Below are positions 46,401-58,060 of a stretch of 64,000 nucleotides of DNA, in pieces; the stretch's first letter is position 1, and each line of letters opens with the position of its first letter. The translations under genes and the position numbers were made by a program. Source of the DNA: Opisthocomus hoazin (taxonomy: Eukaryota > Chordata > Aves > Opisthocomiformes > Opisthocomidae). A model generated the notes under the pieces. It saw nothing but the letters and a program-made list of their open reading frames with translations, was not told the origin of the DNA and ran no database searches. The stretch lies in NCBI RefSeq assembly GCF_030867145.1, contig NC_134443.1, forward strand, positions 1,860,001 through 1,924,000. The letters run 5' to 3'.

Positions 46401-48155
46401 GATGAGGAATTTTTCAGATAAGGCTTCAGGATTGCTGTCTGTGAGGTGAGTTGATTTCTACAGCTGTAAGCACGAAGTCTGGGATTCCTCGGCCAGGCCA
46501 GACTCCTGGTTTATGTGAGTCTATTGAGCTGCCACAAAGCAGCAAATTCTTTAGAGAAAAATACAAAATCCCTGATGTTTTTTATTTTGTATTTTCAGAA
46601 GTATTCAGCTTTCACGTGGTGAGGGAGGATATCTATTTCTCTGTCTTTAAAAGGGTTCTTTGATGTGAGGCAGCTGAGGTTCTGGTGATGTGAAAAGGGA
46701 TGCTGGAACGTTGCCAGTTACTTTTGCATTTTGTATTGTGTATTTTTAAAAGGATATCTATAGAGTATGAGGGCTGACTTCAGTTTGAGCTGGAGATATT
46801 GTATCTGCTCTAATGGCTTTCTACCTTCTGTAAAACATGAATTCCCCTTACTTAAAGCTGCCAGGGAAAAGCATCAGTTACAGAAAACAAACAGCATGGG
46901 TGGTCCAGCTAGTCTGATTTTCTGCGGTCTGTGTTGAGAAGCTGTGTTTTAGACAGGTTCTCCATACATTGGGAAAAAACCTCAAAAACAATGAGGTCCT
47001 TATTAACCTTTACAAATATTTGGTTTGGTAACTCCTTTAATTGCTTCAGCAGTCAATCGCTGTAATTATTAGTTACTTCTCATTCCTGCAAATTATGTGG
47101 GTCATATTCTGTGCAGCTTGCTGTCATATTTCTATATGCTGCGCACATTCCGCTGGTCATTATATTGATTTCATGGTCATGAAATGTAAAGAAAATAATC
47201 TGTATTTTTTTTAGCTTTAGTTTTAATAATCTGCCAGAACAACATAGCTAAGACTACATTTATTTAATGTAAATGTGATTATGTGAATCACAGTACTGCG
47301 ATTTGTCAGGCCTTGTGAGTTTATTCTAGCAGAGGTTGTGGACCTATACTTCAGGAAATGTTTCCTCTGGATCCTCTAGTCCTGCAGGTAATGTCTGTTG
47401 TTCCTCTCCGCATATTGGCTTCCAACAAGCATACTCAGAAAGAAGAATTCCATTTCTTCATAGTTATTAGTCTTTTTTGGTGTTTATTCCGAAGGCACCT
47501 TGGAAGGAGATGATTCTTTGAGATGAGGAACTGAGGATAAATTGTAAAAGCTTGGACAGATGCCTCTCCTTAACTGAATTTTGAATTGAATTATTGTGCC
47601 TGATCCTAGTTCTCACAGGACAGTCAGTGAATTGCTTTGGTATCTCTTGCTTTCTACTTACTTGGCATGTAGTATAGCCATGCAGGAGAACATCTGTCCA
47701 AACGAAAGTCCCAAGCCTTAAACTCCAGCTCCAAAGCCCCTGAAGTTGAATACACAATGGCCATGGACACTAATGGCTATTTAATCTGAAAAGATTTCCT
47801 GCCTTTACAGAGGAAAAATCCAGAGGGCCACTGGTTACCTGGGATAACAAATGATAACCTGGAATCCTGTGCTTGGTAGCAGCATGCAGTTTATCCATCT
47901 CTCAGCTACCCGCACAAGTATTAGCAAGTATTTAAGAGAAAAACAACCTCAATTTATTGTGAGATTTTCATCGAAAAGACAAGATGGGTGAAGGGTGCAC
48001 ATAGTGCTGTGTGGGATTGGAAATGATCTAATGATCATAAACTGTTATCTAAATAGTTTCAACAAATGAAGGCATCACCAGGGGAAAACATTCTGTTTCA
48101 CAAGACGTAGAGAATGGTTGCGTAAAGATATCTCCCAATATCTGTTCTCTGTGAC
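40470..48155. other. Gene-poor intergenic region, about 7.7 kb
   Basis: The longest gap in the window. I find no EDC-type CDS, no TATA/exon-1 unit and no clear interspersed repeat. A run of 14 C (41358-41371) and a run of 8 G near 40751 are the only simple repeats of note. Open frames up to 151 aa have ordinary composition and no supporting signals. Confidence 0.45.
41358..41371 (+). repeat. Poly(C) tract
   Basis: Fourteen consecutive C in a pyrimidine-rich stretch. Length may vary or be a sequencing weak point. Confidence 0.8.
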
Positions 48156-48159
48156 AGCA

Positions 48160-48225
48160 TATAAAAGTGCTCGTAAACCAGGTCTCTGTAGCTGCCTCTG
48201 CTGACTTATTCTTCCTGGTGACTGA
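48160..48225 (+). promoter_or_regulatory. TATA box and noncoding exon 1 of beta-protein gene
   Basis: TATAAAAG lies at 48160-48167. The exon ends ...GGTGACTGA at 48225 before GTAAGTCCAATT. The intron is 686 bp. Confidence 0.75.
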
Positions 48226-48932
48226 GTAAGTCCAATTTAATTCACTCATTTCATAATTATAGATGAGGATTTATGGCTAGTGTTACTATGAGGTTATATC
48301 CTGCCCTATTTTAGGGTAAGACCTTATTCTCTAAAAACATTTTAAATGGAAACTGTAACTTCCAAATAGTGTGGAAATAGGAATCGTGACTTGTGAGGGA
48401 AGAAATTAATGGGAGTTTAAAAAAAGTGACTGGTAGCAATTCCTAGGAATTGAGCATCTATCTATGGAGACCAGTCACTCCAAAAATGTTACTGGGACAG
48501 GACTGACTCCCAGATAAAAAGTGTAGCAAAGGCAATGATGTGAGAAAAGGACAGAGAGACATTCTTCCCAGAACTCATTTAGCGAATAGATTATGGGGCA
48601 ATGGAGCGCTAGAGAGAAGTGGAAGTAGACTTAGAAGCCTGTACCCAGCAATTCGTCTCGTTTGATTGGTGAGATCTGTAATGCAGAAGTCTACTTGAGA
48701 GTAGAACGGATTGTGCCTTGGGAATGGTGATTATTTTTGTTATTTTTAGTCACAAACTCTTAGGTTTAGTGTAGACAACTATGACATATGTATCTGGACC
48801 TGTTCAGCTCAATACCATTTCACACATCTATGCAAGCCTCCTTCCTATAACATTGTTCTTTCACTCCTCTGGCGGTAGCTTTACCAGGCTAGTGCACTCT
48901 CTGCCTTTCAGGTTGACTTGCCTGCTGGGAAG

Positions 48933-49397
48933 ATGTCTTCCTATGGACAGATGCTTAGCTCCCGCTGTGCTCCACCATGCGAAGTGACCTGTCCACAACC
49001 GTATGTCAACTGTTGGAACGAACCATGTGTCAGCTCATGCGGAGATTCAAGAGCAATCGTGTATGCGCCACCTGTTGTGGTGACTTTCCCAGGACCCATC
49101 ATCAGCTCATGCCCTCAGGAAAGTGTTGTGGGAACTGCCATACCTGAAATGGAGGGTCAGATAGGCTCTGGTGGTTCCTGTGGTGGAGGCAGCTCCTATG
49201 CGATGGGCTCCTATGGTTCAGGTGGTTCTTATGGTGGCATGGGAGGGGGCTCATATGGTGGGGAGGGCTCATGTGGAACCTTCCGTTTGGGAAGCTTTTA
49301 CCGAAACTCAATTTTTTCAGGGTTTGGTAGAAATTATTTCCCCTGTTTTTCCAGAGGGTATTATAGGTATCGCTATGGAAACTATGGGCCATTTTAA
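48933..49397 (+). CDS. Keratinocyte-type beta-keratin (corneous beta protein), 154 aa
   Basis: The protein starts MSSYGQMLSSRCAPPCEVTC. A full beta core follows at residues about 15-70 ([41 protein letters not shown]). The tail is Gly/Ser-rich (GGSYGGMGGGSYGG) and turns into an aromatic, Arg-rich end, YFPCFSRGYYRYRYGNYGPF. The CGDSRA and [11 protein letters not shown] words are typical of the keratinocyte/BKJ-like beta-keratin subfamily rather than feather or claw types, which begin MSCYDLC. It should form the 3-4 nm beta-filament and matrix in cornifying epidermis. The ATG lies 21 nt after the acceptor (GCCTTTCAG ending at 48911). ATTAAA lies at 49800. Confidence 0.9.
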   Translation: MSSYGQMLSSRCAPPCEVTCPQPYVNCWNEPCVSSCGDSRAIVYAPPVVVTFPGPIISSCPQESVVGTAIPEMEGQIGSGGSCGGGSSYAMGSYGSGGSYGGMGGGSYGGEGSCGTFRLGSFYRNSIFSGFGRNYFPCFSRGYYRYRYGNYGPF

Positions 49398-49799
49398 ATC
49401 TTCAAGAAAGAGTAATTACTAAAGAAACATTAAGATACAAACTATCAGCTGATATATAGACCTGGAAATCTGACATGCCAAGCAGCCTCTGCTCCAGCTG
49501 ATGTCAGTAGGAGCTGGGATTGCCTGGGATTTCTTTGCGCTTTATCTAAGGCTTACGATTCCAGATCCCAATTGTTACCTCACTTTGTCATTTGCTTGTA
49601 TTATGTTTTGTTCTTTCTGAACCTGAAGAGTAAAACAAGTAATGGGACTTGACTGTGAAAGTGTCCAGCTGAAAGAAGAAAGTCTTGAGCCCAGTGCTCC
49701 TCTGAACGACTGATTGATTGTAGTCCTTCTTGAAATGGAAATTACATTCTTTGTCTCTGCATTGCCTCATTCTGCAAGAATGTATTCCACTTTGTTTGT

Positions 49800-49805
49800 A
49801 TTAAA
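49800..49805 (+). other. Polyadenylation signal ATTAAA, beta gene at 48933
   Basis: ATTAAA about 400 nt after the stop. The same variant signal is used by the other keratinocyte-type genes in this window. Confidence 0.6.
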
Positions 49806-49829
49806 GCCCTGTTGCATCATAGCACCATC

Positions 49830-51780
49830 TTCTGGCTTTCATTTCTCTGTGGTTTCTTAGTTACAAACCAGTCTGAAAGAAGTTAACTTTGTGCATCAAT
49901 TCTGATGCGTTCATCCTCTCTATGGCCAGCATAATTTGTCAGAAATTCTTCAATAGAGTATTTTTTCCCCTTTGTGATATATAGTATGGTATACATAGTA
50001 ATAAATAGAACAATCATAGAATAATTTAGGTTGGAACAACATCCGGATATGGTCTGGCCCAGCTCCCACTCAAAATCAAGGTAACTTTGAAGCTAGGTCA
50101 GTTACTCAGAGTCATTAGCAGCCTTTCCTTGATCATCCCTGAGGAAATTGTTTTAACCCACAGCAGGGGTTGAAATGACTGCACGAGTACTTCCATCAGA
50201 AGGCAGAGGTGTGTTCTGGTCTGTCTAATCTTGATGGTAAAATAGTTTATCTGATTACAGACTGCAAAGGGAAGTGGATTAGCCGAGATCCGAGTATTGT
50301 GGGGAGGCAGGGCCAAAAGAAATGGGAAAAAGTTATTCAGATGCAAGGAAGAATCAGACTACAAGTCTTGTGCTCTGCGATGGGCCTCAAAGTAAGCTGA
50401 GAAATTCCTGCCAGTGGCTGTATCAATATTTTTCTTTAGGAGCCGTTTCCATTGTGTTGCTGGTTGTGACAAGAGAGGGCTTGTGTGTAGGCTGCGCAAG
50501 TGCTGCGGTGCCAAGCGTAACATTCACTTCCTTCTTTTGTTTGTCTTAATCCTTGTGGTTTGTTACCTTAATTGAAGCACTTATGCAGTAAATGATCAGA
50601 GCTTGTTAAGCATCGCCATGGGATCCCTCAGGCAACAGCTACATGGATGCGCTTGTGCTCTCTCAGAATTAAGGATCACAAAGTGCCTCGTGCACGATCG
50701 TGGCCAGAACTGCCCGAGAAACAGATTCGTTGACCACAACTTTGCATCTGGTTTTAAATTTTTTTTCAATGATATGTTTTACCCAGATGTTTAAGATAGT
50801 GAGTCTGCAAGCCTTTTGATGAAATGGGAATTTTGGCCAGAAAATATTAGGAGAAATATTCAAATAGCTCTACTCATGCTCTACTCATGCTGTGGATGTA
50901 TGTATGCAATGTGCTGCACCATAACATTAACAGAATATTGCCTGAATTGTATCACCCAGCAGTGATGGCATGACTTTACGAGAACCCTGTCTAGCAAAGT
51001 AATGATGTTCTGCTAGTTGGATCATAAGCCACAAACTGAAGCAACAATATACATTTAGATAGTTAAAAAAGCAGTATTGCTTTTATTTGGGTATTCTCAG
51101 CCGCTTGAAGACCAGTGAAGAGATACGTGTGTAAACACTGGGGTCCCAAAGCGCCAAAGGAGTTACTTAGCTGTTGGGATTCCAGTTTTAGTCTCAGTTC
51201 AGGAATGTCTGAATTTGCTCTAGTGCACTGCAGGACAGATTCTGGCACCAATGCCCCAGCAATTTTCACTCTCATTGCTCATTGTTGCATTCTTTAGCTT
51301 ATTGAGCAAGGACTGCGTGGGGGTGTAACATTGCTTCATAAATTCTGAGGCATCACCTTCACTGAAGCCGTGTGTACGGCAGTTTATATAGACATTCCTG
51401 GCTCAGCCTCAAAATCACTGACTCTGATCCTCTTAGGACTGTGAGAGGGCGACTGCGTGGAGCTGAGTATAGGTGCAATTACCACTTATCCTCTGCAAGC
51501 CACATTATCCAAGATGTTCTCAAAGTGAAATGAGTAACTCAGGAGTGACTCTTGCCAGGCTCAGCCACTAGAAAGCATAGAAATATTTTGCTACACAGAA
51601 AGAAGAGTGAAATTGGTGCTTTTATGCAGCCACTTGTCAGGGTATGATGTTCTGCTTTCCTTTACACACATAGAGCTCTACCTCCTATTTTGCCTCCCAC
51701 TGACTTCAATTTCACTAAAACTAGTTTGTAAAGCAGAATGGAAGAAAATGAAAACCAGAAAGCTAGTAATATGATTCAAC
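49830..51780. other. Intergenic region between convergent beta-protein genes
   Basis: No gene is seen. It holds a reversed CR1 fragment at 50013. The remainder is AT-rich and unremarkable. Confidence 0.4.
50013..50180 (-). mobile_element. CR1 fragment, reversed
   Basis: ATCATAGAATAATTTAGGTT, TGGAACAACATC and the text ending near TTTAACCCACAGCAGGGGTT resemble a reversed, diverged CR1 3' region. Confidence 0.65.
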
Positions 51781-51786
51781 AAGCCT

Positions 51787-51792
51787 TTTAAT
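51787..51792 (-). other. Polyadenylation signal ATTAAA (minus strand)
   Basis: TTTAAT on the plus strand, about 420 nt downstream of the stop of the minus-strand beta gene at 52215. Confidence 0.5.
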
Positions 51793-52214
51793 ATGACATG
51801 AAATAAGCGCTACAGAATAAAATGGTGCAGTTCATTAATGGTCTCTTCCATAGTCCAAAGGCAGCCAGACCGTCCGTGTCGATGATGAAAGGCACTGCAC
51901 ATGACAAGGTAAAGCAAAAATCTTTGCAGCAAAATGTTGCTTGCAAATTTTGGAGCATTTCCACTTCACGAGGAAGGACATAGTACAAGGCTAATAAGAA
52001 CTTCAGGAGAGAAGCCATCATTTGAAACTGCTGTTGATAGAAGATGAAGCATAACAGGGAAGGAAGAGGGGTGGGCCCAGTTTTCAGAGGTACCGAGCAA
52101 GGGTGGCACCAGCTGATGCAATGGGCTTTCACCATTGCTGAAAGCCAGGCCCAGCTGTGGATCCGGATCTTGTGTTTTCGTCTCCTAAGTTGCTGTGCAG
52201 GAATTTGGGCTGCC

Positions 52215-52760
52215 TTAGAGTGAGCCACAGTTTCCAAGGCGGGATCCACGGCTGTTGCTGTAGGACCTCCTGCTGTAACAGCCCCCCATCCCTGAGGAGC
52301 CTCCATACCCAACGGAACCCCCAGATCCAAAGGAACCCCTCATCCCCGACATACCTCCATACCCAAAGGAATTTCCAGATCCAAAGGAGCTCCCCACCCA
52401 TGACATTCCCCCAGACCGAAAGGAGCCCCCAATCCCTGACTTGCCTCCATACCCAAAGAAACCCCCAGATCCAAAGGAACCCCCCAGCCCTGACACGCCT
52501 CCCCTCCCGTAGGACTCATCAGAGCTGTATGGGGTCAAAGCACCAGACAGCCAGGGCAATGATGTTCCCACAATGCTTTCCTGAGGGCAGCTGCTGAGGG
52601 TCGGTCCCGGGAAGGTGAGGACAACCGGCGGGGCATACACCACGGCTCTGGAGTCCCCACATGATGTCACACAGGGCTCAAGGCTTGTGCTGTAGACACA
52701 TGGCTGCGTGCACGACACCTCACAGGCAGGCAAGCACTCAGAGCTGACGTTGTTCAACAT
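52215..52760 (-). CDS. Keratinocyte-type beta-keratin with Gly/Ser/Phe-rich repeats, 181 aa
   Basis: The protein begins MLNNVSSECLPACEVSC. The beta core is complete ([42 protein letters not shown]). The tail has imperfect repeats of [18 protein letters not shown] type and ends SNSRGSRLGNCGSL. Splicing support: acceptor TCTTTCCCAG leaves a 24-nt leader, and the promoter/exon 1 lies at 53329-53400. It forms a divergent pair with a damaged inverted copy at 55079, sharing coding tail and 3' UTR sequence. The start chosen is the ATG just after the leader; the open frame extends 33 codons further into the intron. Function by family: filament-forming corneous protein of keratinocytes. Confidence 0.88.
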   Translation of the reverse strand: MLNNVSSECLPACEVSCTQPCVYSTSLEPCVTSCGDSRAVVYAPPVVLTFPGPTLSSCPQESIVGTSLPWLSGALTPYSSDESYGRGGVSGLGGSFGSGGFFGYGGKSGIGGSFRSGGMSWVGSSFGSGNSFGYGGMSGMRGSFGSGGSVGYGGSSGMGGCYSRRSYSNSRGSRLGNCGSL

Positions 52761-53328
52761 CGTTCTTGGGGAGTGGAGGTGAAGCTGGGAAAGACAACAC
52801 GCAGTTAAGAAACCATCACATTCAGGTGCCAGCAGGTTTCCAGTACAAGCCAGGTGCACTTTGTCCTTCTCCTCCAGGAGCTCATCAACTCCCAGCTCAA
52901 CCCTCCCTCACAGTCTCCATTTTCCCTGCCATTTCCTTCCTTTTAAGGTTTCGCAGTTATTCTTCTTCCTTTGTGTACCAAGCACATCTCTTCTTTTTCT
53001 GACTCTCTCAAAAAATGTTGCTTTTTTCTCTGTGACAAAGTTACCTCATCCTTACACAATTACTTGTTCAGGAAAGTCCTATTCATTCTCTTTTCAAAGT
53101 AGACCTACAGGAAGGATTGCCTGTAACTTTAGAAAGTCTCCAGTGGAAAGTAACAAAATCTTCCTTGCTTTGTTCTTCCCTTTCCCCTAGCTTTTCTAAG
53201 AATTGTCGCTAAATCTATTTTTCTCTTTACCTCAGCTTTTCTAAAATTGTTAGCATTTTTCAAGATAAAACAGAAGTAAGTTTGAAGTATTCTATAGCTA
53301 CAAGGAACAGCAATGAAGTTAGACTTAC

Positions 53329-53400
53329 TCTTTTGTCTTGGAAGAATCCGCCAGAGGAGCTGAAAGAATAGAAGATTTCTTGGTTCTCTACCCTTTTATA
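53329..53400 (-). promoter_or_regulatory. TATA box and noncoding exon 1 of minus-strand beta gene
   Basis: On the minus strand TATAAAAGGG begins at 53400. The exon ends ...GACAAAAGA at 53329 before GTAAGTCT. The intron is 544 bp. Confidence 0.75.
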
Positions 53401-54511
53401 CACTTTCTTAGACAATAGGAAGGCTGTGAGGTCATCCATTATTTGCTAAATTCTTGTCACTTACCAAGAAAAGGATACTCTTCTAAACCTTGTAATTGTT
53501 TTCGTTTCAGTTTATAATTAGTGATCCATTTACAACTCTGATTTGATTGACATGCATCCAACACCCAGCAGTTTCCTTTTGACTCAAACGTAAAGGAAAA
53601 AATCCTTTTGGCATCATTCTGGTTCCAACTGAAAGAGGAGCTGATCTCTCTGTTGACTTCTCTTTAATGGCTTTAAGGAAGGTGGCTTACCGATCTGTCA
53701 GTCCCACAATTTATTTGTAAGCCTTAGATTTGGGTATAATACTTCCCAAATGGAATCGTCCAACCCCGCCTTGGATGGGGGGGTCAGCATTCTTTGCAAC
53801 CCTGCCTGAATCCATTGACTGAATGGGTGACACAGCACCATGACAGAATCAGGCCTCACAAATTATTCTTGAGCACTGGCCAGGACAAAGTATTGCAAAA
53901 AATCTTTCCAAACACCGGTAAATGGGATTGAAGTGACAGATGACATCTCCTTTAAGCTCTGAGCCCTCTGAGTAATATGACCCAAGTATGTATCGAAACT
54001 CACTTCTGGGATGTTACGCTTAGAGCTTTGTGATGAGGATGCCAGTGGGGCCAGTACAAGGACACACCCAGAGATCACCAAGTCTTTTTGCTTCAAAGTG
54101 GAGCTCAAACTTAGAAGTGAGGTTGAATTTCAAAATTGTTTTGTGTTGCTCAGCATCGGGGTCAGGCCATTAAAGAAAACAGACTTGCAGGGTTGATCTT
54201 TTTGGGGCCCCTTCTTGGCAAATTGTTAGCATGAAATAGTAAGCAGGGCACAACCAGTTTCCATTGTAAACCCAGTATAGTCAGCAGAATGATATTGCAT
54301 AGGAATTTGGCTGCACAATTTCAGCGCAATAGAAAGCCCAGATTTATTATATAGAGTCATATTGTGTAGGTCTGTGGATGATTTACTAATTAGAAACTAT
54401 GAATATAATTACAGGTATTAGAGGAGTTATCCGGAAACGCAAAGCCCTAGTTTGGTAAATGATGGAGATTTTATGAGATACTTCACATCCCTAGAGTTGC
54501 CTGCAAAAAGG
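53401..54511. other. Divergent intergenic spacer of beta pair A
   Basis: 1.1 kb between oppositely facing TATA boxes at 53400 (-) and 54512 (+). No gene is seen. Any shared enhancer for the pair would be expected here, but none can be identified by eye. Confidence 0.4.
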
Positions 54512-54583
54512 TATAAAAGGAGGAACATCTCAAGAGTCTCTTAAAAACTCCTCCTGACTGACCTGTCTAGGTGCTCAGGCTGG
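54512..54583 (+). promoter_or_regulatory. TATA box and degraded exon 1 of the damaged beta copy
   Basis: TATAAAAGG is intact at 54512-54520. At the expected exon end (about 54581-54583) the text is GGCTGGGTTTGATTTAA where sister genes have GTAAGTCCAATTTAA, so the normal donor is lost. An AG|GTGCTC at 54570 might serve as a weak substitute. Confidence 0.55.
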
Positions 54584-55039
54584 GTTTGATTTAAACTAAT
54601 AATTTTATATCTGTCATGTCTCTGTGGTGGTAGTTTTAAATGAAGACTCTTTCCTGTGTCTGTATTTTGTGATTTTAACAATGAGATAGGATGTCACAGT
54701 GAAATCATACTTTTCGGAGGGGACTCACTGCAGTAACATGTAGACAGTGGGAAGAATCAATTTTACATTTAAAGATAGACGTTCAAGAGTTACTTTATTT
54801 TTTCTCATGTCTTTCAAACCTTGAGAAGCAAATCTAAAGCTAAACCCTATTGAATAAACAAAGTCCTAGGCATTCTCCGCAGGGGGAAGAAGGGAGGAAG
54901 AAAAAGGGTGAAGAGACAGGAGGACCCAAGGGAGGAACAGGAAGCATGAACAAGGATCTGATCTGCCTAACTAATCCCATTGCTGTCACGTGTGTGATGG
55001 GCGCCCATTGACACCTGACTGTGGTGGTTTCCTGACTAC

Positions 55040-55700
55040 ATGTTGTCTTTCCCAGCTTCACCTCAAACTCTGAGAACAATGTTCGACAACGTCAGCTCCT
55101 GGTGCTTTAACCCCTGTGAGGTGACATGCTCAGAGCCATGGACCTGGAGCACAAGCCTTGACCCCTATGTGATTATCATGTGGGGACTCCAGAGCTGTGA
55201 TCTGCATCCCGCCGGTTGTCTTCACCTTCCTGGGACCATCTCTCAGCAGTTGCTCTCAGGAGAGCATTGTGTGAACATCGTTTCCCTGGCTGTCTGGTGC
55301 TTTGACCCCATACAGCTCTACAGGAAGGGAGGCTCCTTTGGTTCTGGGGGTATGTCAGGGTTGGGGGGTTCCTTTGGATCTGGGGATTCCTTTGGGTATG
55401 GAGACTCCTCAGGGGTAGGGGTCTGTTCCAGTAGGAGACCCTACAGCAACAGCCGTGGCTCCTGCCTTGGAAATTGTGGCTTGTTTTAAGGCAGCCTAAG
55501 TACCTGCAGACCATGCAACAACTTAGGAGACGAAAACGCAAGATCCAGATCCGCAGCTGGGCCTGGCTTTCTGAGATGGCGAAAGCCCATTGCGTCACCC
55601 ACGGGAGCCACCCTTGCTCGGTACCTCTGAAAACTGGGCCCACACCTCCTTCTTGCGTCTTCCACTTTGTCTATTATTAATGACAGCTTCTGTTAATCAT
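55040..55700 (+). repeat. Inverted duplication A, right arm
   Basis: Partner of the left arm. It holds the damaged beta copy and its 3' UTR. Confidence 0.7.
55079..55489 (+). pseudogene. Frame-scrambled beta-keratin copy (136-aa open frame)
   Basis: Start MFDNVSSWCFNPCEVTC and end NSRGSCLGNCGLF match the minus-strand gene at 52760 (MLNNVSSECLPACEVSC ... NSRGSRLGNCGSL). Between them the DNA aligns well, but a 1-base insertion near 55174 (TGTGATTATCATGTGG against TGTGACATCATGTGG) shifts the frame across the whole beta core. A 10-base loss near 55320 then restores it for the Gly-rich tail. The frame stays open, so a protein with normal ends and a nonsense core is possible. With the lost splice donor, it is most likely a pseudogene. 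The acceptor CTTTCCCAG (ending at 55055) and AATAAA at 55785 remain. Confidence 0.75.
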
Positions 55701-55784
55701 CTCACAATGCTAGATCCCTATTTTCATTGTGCCGATACACGAGAATAAGAAGTACCATTTGAAAGGCCTGACACAGAGATTGTC

Positions 55785-55790
55785 AATAAA
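55785..55790 (+). other. Polyadenylation signal AATAAA, damaged beta copy
   Basis: Lies about 300 nt after the end of the open frame. The sequence between is related to the 3' UTR of the inverted partner. Confidence 0.45.
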
Positions 55791-55799
55791 ACTGTGACA

Positions 55800-57750
55800 G
55801 GAGAAGAACAACCAGTGGAAGATGAGCTCTTTGTGGGCAGTGAAGGCTATGGCCTCCCTGGAATTGAGGAGATGTCTGGTTTGTGTTGTGTGCCATCTCA
55901 TTCTGCCATGTATCACATTTCCCCTTCGTATTGCAGTCCTCCTGCATCATCAAACTTTGTTCAGCTTTTCTTCCTCCACAAGACCATTTTGGTCCTACGC
56001 TTTCCACTAGCTCATTAGGCTTCCTAGAGCTGTTTATGTAACCTGTGAGCAACTATTATGTGTTTTTATGGTAATATGATTGTAATTGCTTGAGTAATGA
56101 AGGTGTTGTGAAAAGGATGGTTGAATGAAGCAGTCAAAATTTAAGCACACAGAACAGTTCAGCATTGCTTCTCTGTAGGGCACAGAGGTTTCTGAAGCTG
56201 ATGACTCAATCCTTTGTGGTGGTGTACGAACAGGTAGCAAACAGAAGTCACTTGCCACAGACAACCCTTAGATAAATCATTTTTCTTCAGTACAGCTGTT
56301 TCTTTTCATGTCAAATGAGGGAGGATATTTAAAATGTCACATGTACAAGACCCTTTCGAAAGAGGTGAGGCTGCTTAATATTATCTCTCCCTGGCTGATG
56401 AGGAAAAGTGCAGGAAAAAAAAAAAATAAGGGATGAGACATGGTCAGCTGAAGGCTAGAAATTCATAATGTTTTATTTTAAACTCTGTGGTATAGCCCAG
56501 CTCTTCTCTTCTGAAGTCTGTTTATTCATGCATTCTGTCACCATATTTCATTTGGAATCACTTTATAGGAATTATCATGTTTCCCTGGAGATATCTGAGG
56601 TTAAGGCAACATAAATACATTATCAAGAGTGCCTAAAGAATGCAAACCAATAGAAAAATACATTTCTGGAGACTGTGAATGGTACCCGAAGAAAATCAAC
56701 CACATAAACCTTACTTGATTTCTGAGATTTGTCACTTTGAACTTGCAGAGTTAAATACGTGAAGACGTTGAGGTATTTCTTTCGACTGTGGCCCCATCAA
56801 AGGGCTGCATTTATATGACAGCATAATGTACTTTCATATCAGAGGGATGTGCAAGAGAGACTTTCATAAGTGAGGAGTGACACAAGACCAGAACGCCTTG
56901 TGTTGTTGTTTTCCGTAGCTATTGCTGGGAGTAGAAACTCAAAGAGACCGATGGGTGAGTCTCCGAGAGTAGTCTGCTGAATGGTAAAGATATGTTAAAA
57001 TATGGCTCTACTCCATTTGATGTGAAGTGGAAAACACAAGGGAGATCAGGAACCAAAGAAAGATTTTAAAAATTTTTTTATACTTCATGTTGAACTACAG
57101 AATTATTCATGTTTGGAAGGTCAAGAAGGATGAACTGAAACACAGTTACTGTTAGCAGAGCCAGAACACAGAAGGTACTGGTCGTAGATGCCTGGTCCCA
57201 CTTTGAAAATCTAACTTCTATCTCTTTGTTGAAACTCAGGTGAAAATGGCAATAACAAAAATTGTAATGGATAGATTTGAAGATAGAAAAAAAAATGAAT
57301 TTAGAGGACACTCACATGATTAAGCAATTGTTTAAGTTTCCTGTGTTTAAAGAAGTTAATGAATTTTAATCTGCAATTTATTTAATGATTGCAGACAAGA
57401 AACTCATCAGGTCCAAGCAAAACGTGAATATGACTGAAGAAACAGGCTCAATTTGAAAACAATTAGACAATTTGCTAGCAATCATTATGCAGCTCCGCAG
57501 CGAGGAGGTAAGCTAATCACACATGGTCAGGACGCAGAATTCCAGTATGGGGGCCTGAATCCTGAAAAGTGTCACTGGGTGCAACGTATTCCCCTGCTCC
57601 AAGTTCCTGCTGTCAGCTCAAGGGGCCTGACAGTCTCTAAAAGACTTAAGACAGAAAGTTCTCCGCTGCCAGCTGGCTTCATGGCAGTGTGTTTCACAAT
57701 CAAAGTGGTTTGTAGGTGAAAAGGTGAAAAAGAAAACATTAGGCGAACAT
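55800..57750. other. Intergenic region between convergent beta genes
   Basis: AT-rich sequence with no EDC-type CDS, exon 1 or recognised repeat. Confidence 0.45.
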
Positions 57751-57766
57751 ACTGATGCAGCAGAGC

Positions 57767-57772
57767 TTTAAT
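57767..57772 (-). other. Polyadenylation signal ATTAAA (minus strand)
   Basis: TTTAAT on the plus strand within text identical to that around the ATTAAA at 62735-62740 of the inverted partner. Confidence 0.65.
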
Positions 57773-57961
57773 GACAGGGAAGCACGAGATACATTTGCTG
57801 AAGACAGACACACAGAGCACAGAGGACATTTCCCAGGGCTTTGGGAAGCGATGCAGCTCCACGCGTGCCGGCAAAGTCGATCGCTTGGACATCACCAGGC
57901 TGCAGCTTCCCCTGCGAGGTTAGCACAGCCCAGGGCTGCTGGAGCAGGAGACGTTGCCTCT

Positions 57962-58060
57962 TCAGAAATAACCAGAGCTACAGCTTCCTCCACCAAACCT
58001 TCTGTAACTGGAGTAGCCCTCACCGCTCTGAGAGCTCCCCCCACCATAGAAGACCCCATC
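57962..58060 (-). pseudogene. Untranslated remnant of the lost C-terminus
   Basis: In frame with the truncated beta gene, it would encode DGVFYGGGSSQSGEGYSS then [14 protein letters not shown] and a TGA at 57964-57962. It matches the C-terminus of the intact partner (62450-62545), which shows that the upstream TAA is a derived nonsense change rather than the original end. Confidence 0.75.

Larger units (their letters stand above)
51785..52790 (-). repeat. Inverted duplication A, left arm
   Basis: The coding exon plus 3' UTR of the minus beta gene are matched in inverted orientation by about 55040-55700. Shared UTR words include ACTTAGGAGACGAAAAC, AGCTGGGCCTGGCTTTC and TCTGAAAACTGGGCCCA. The arms have diverged by small indels. 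Confidence 0.7.
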
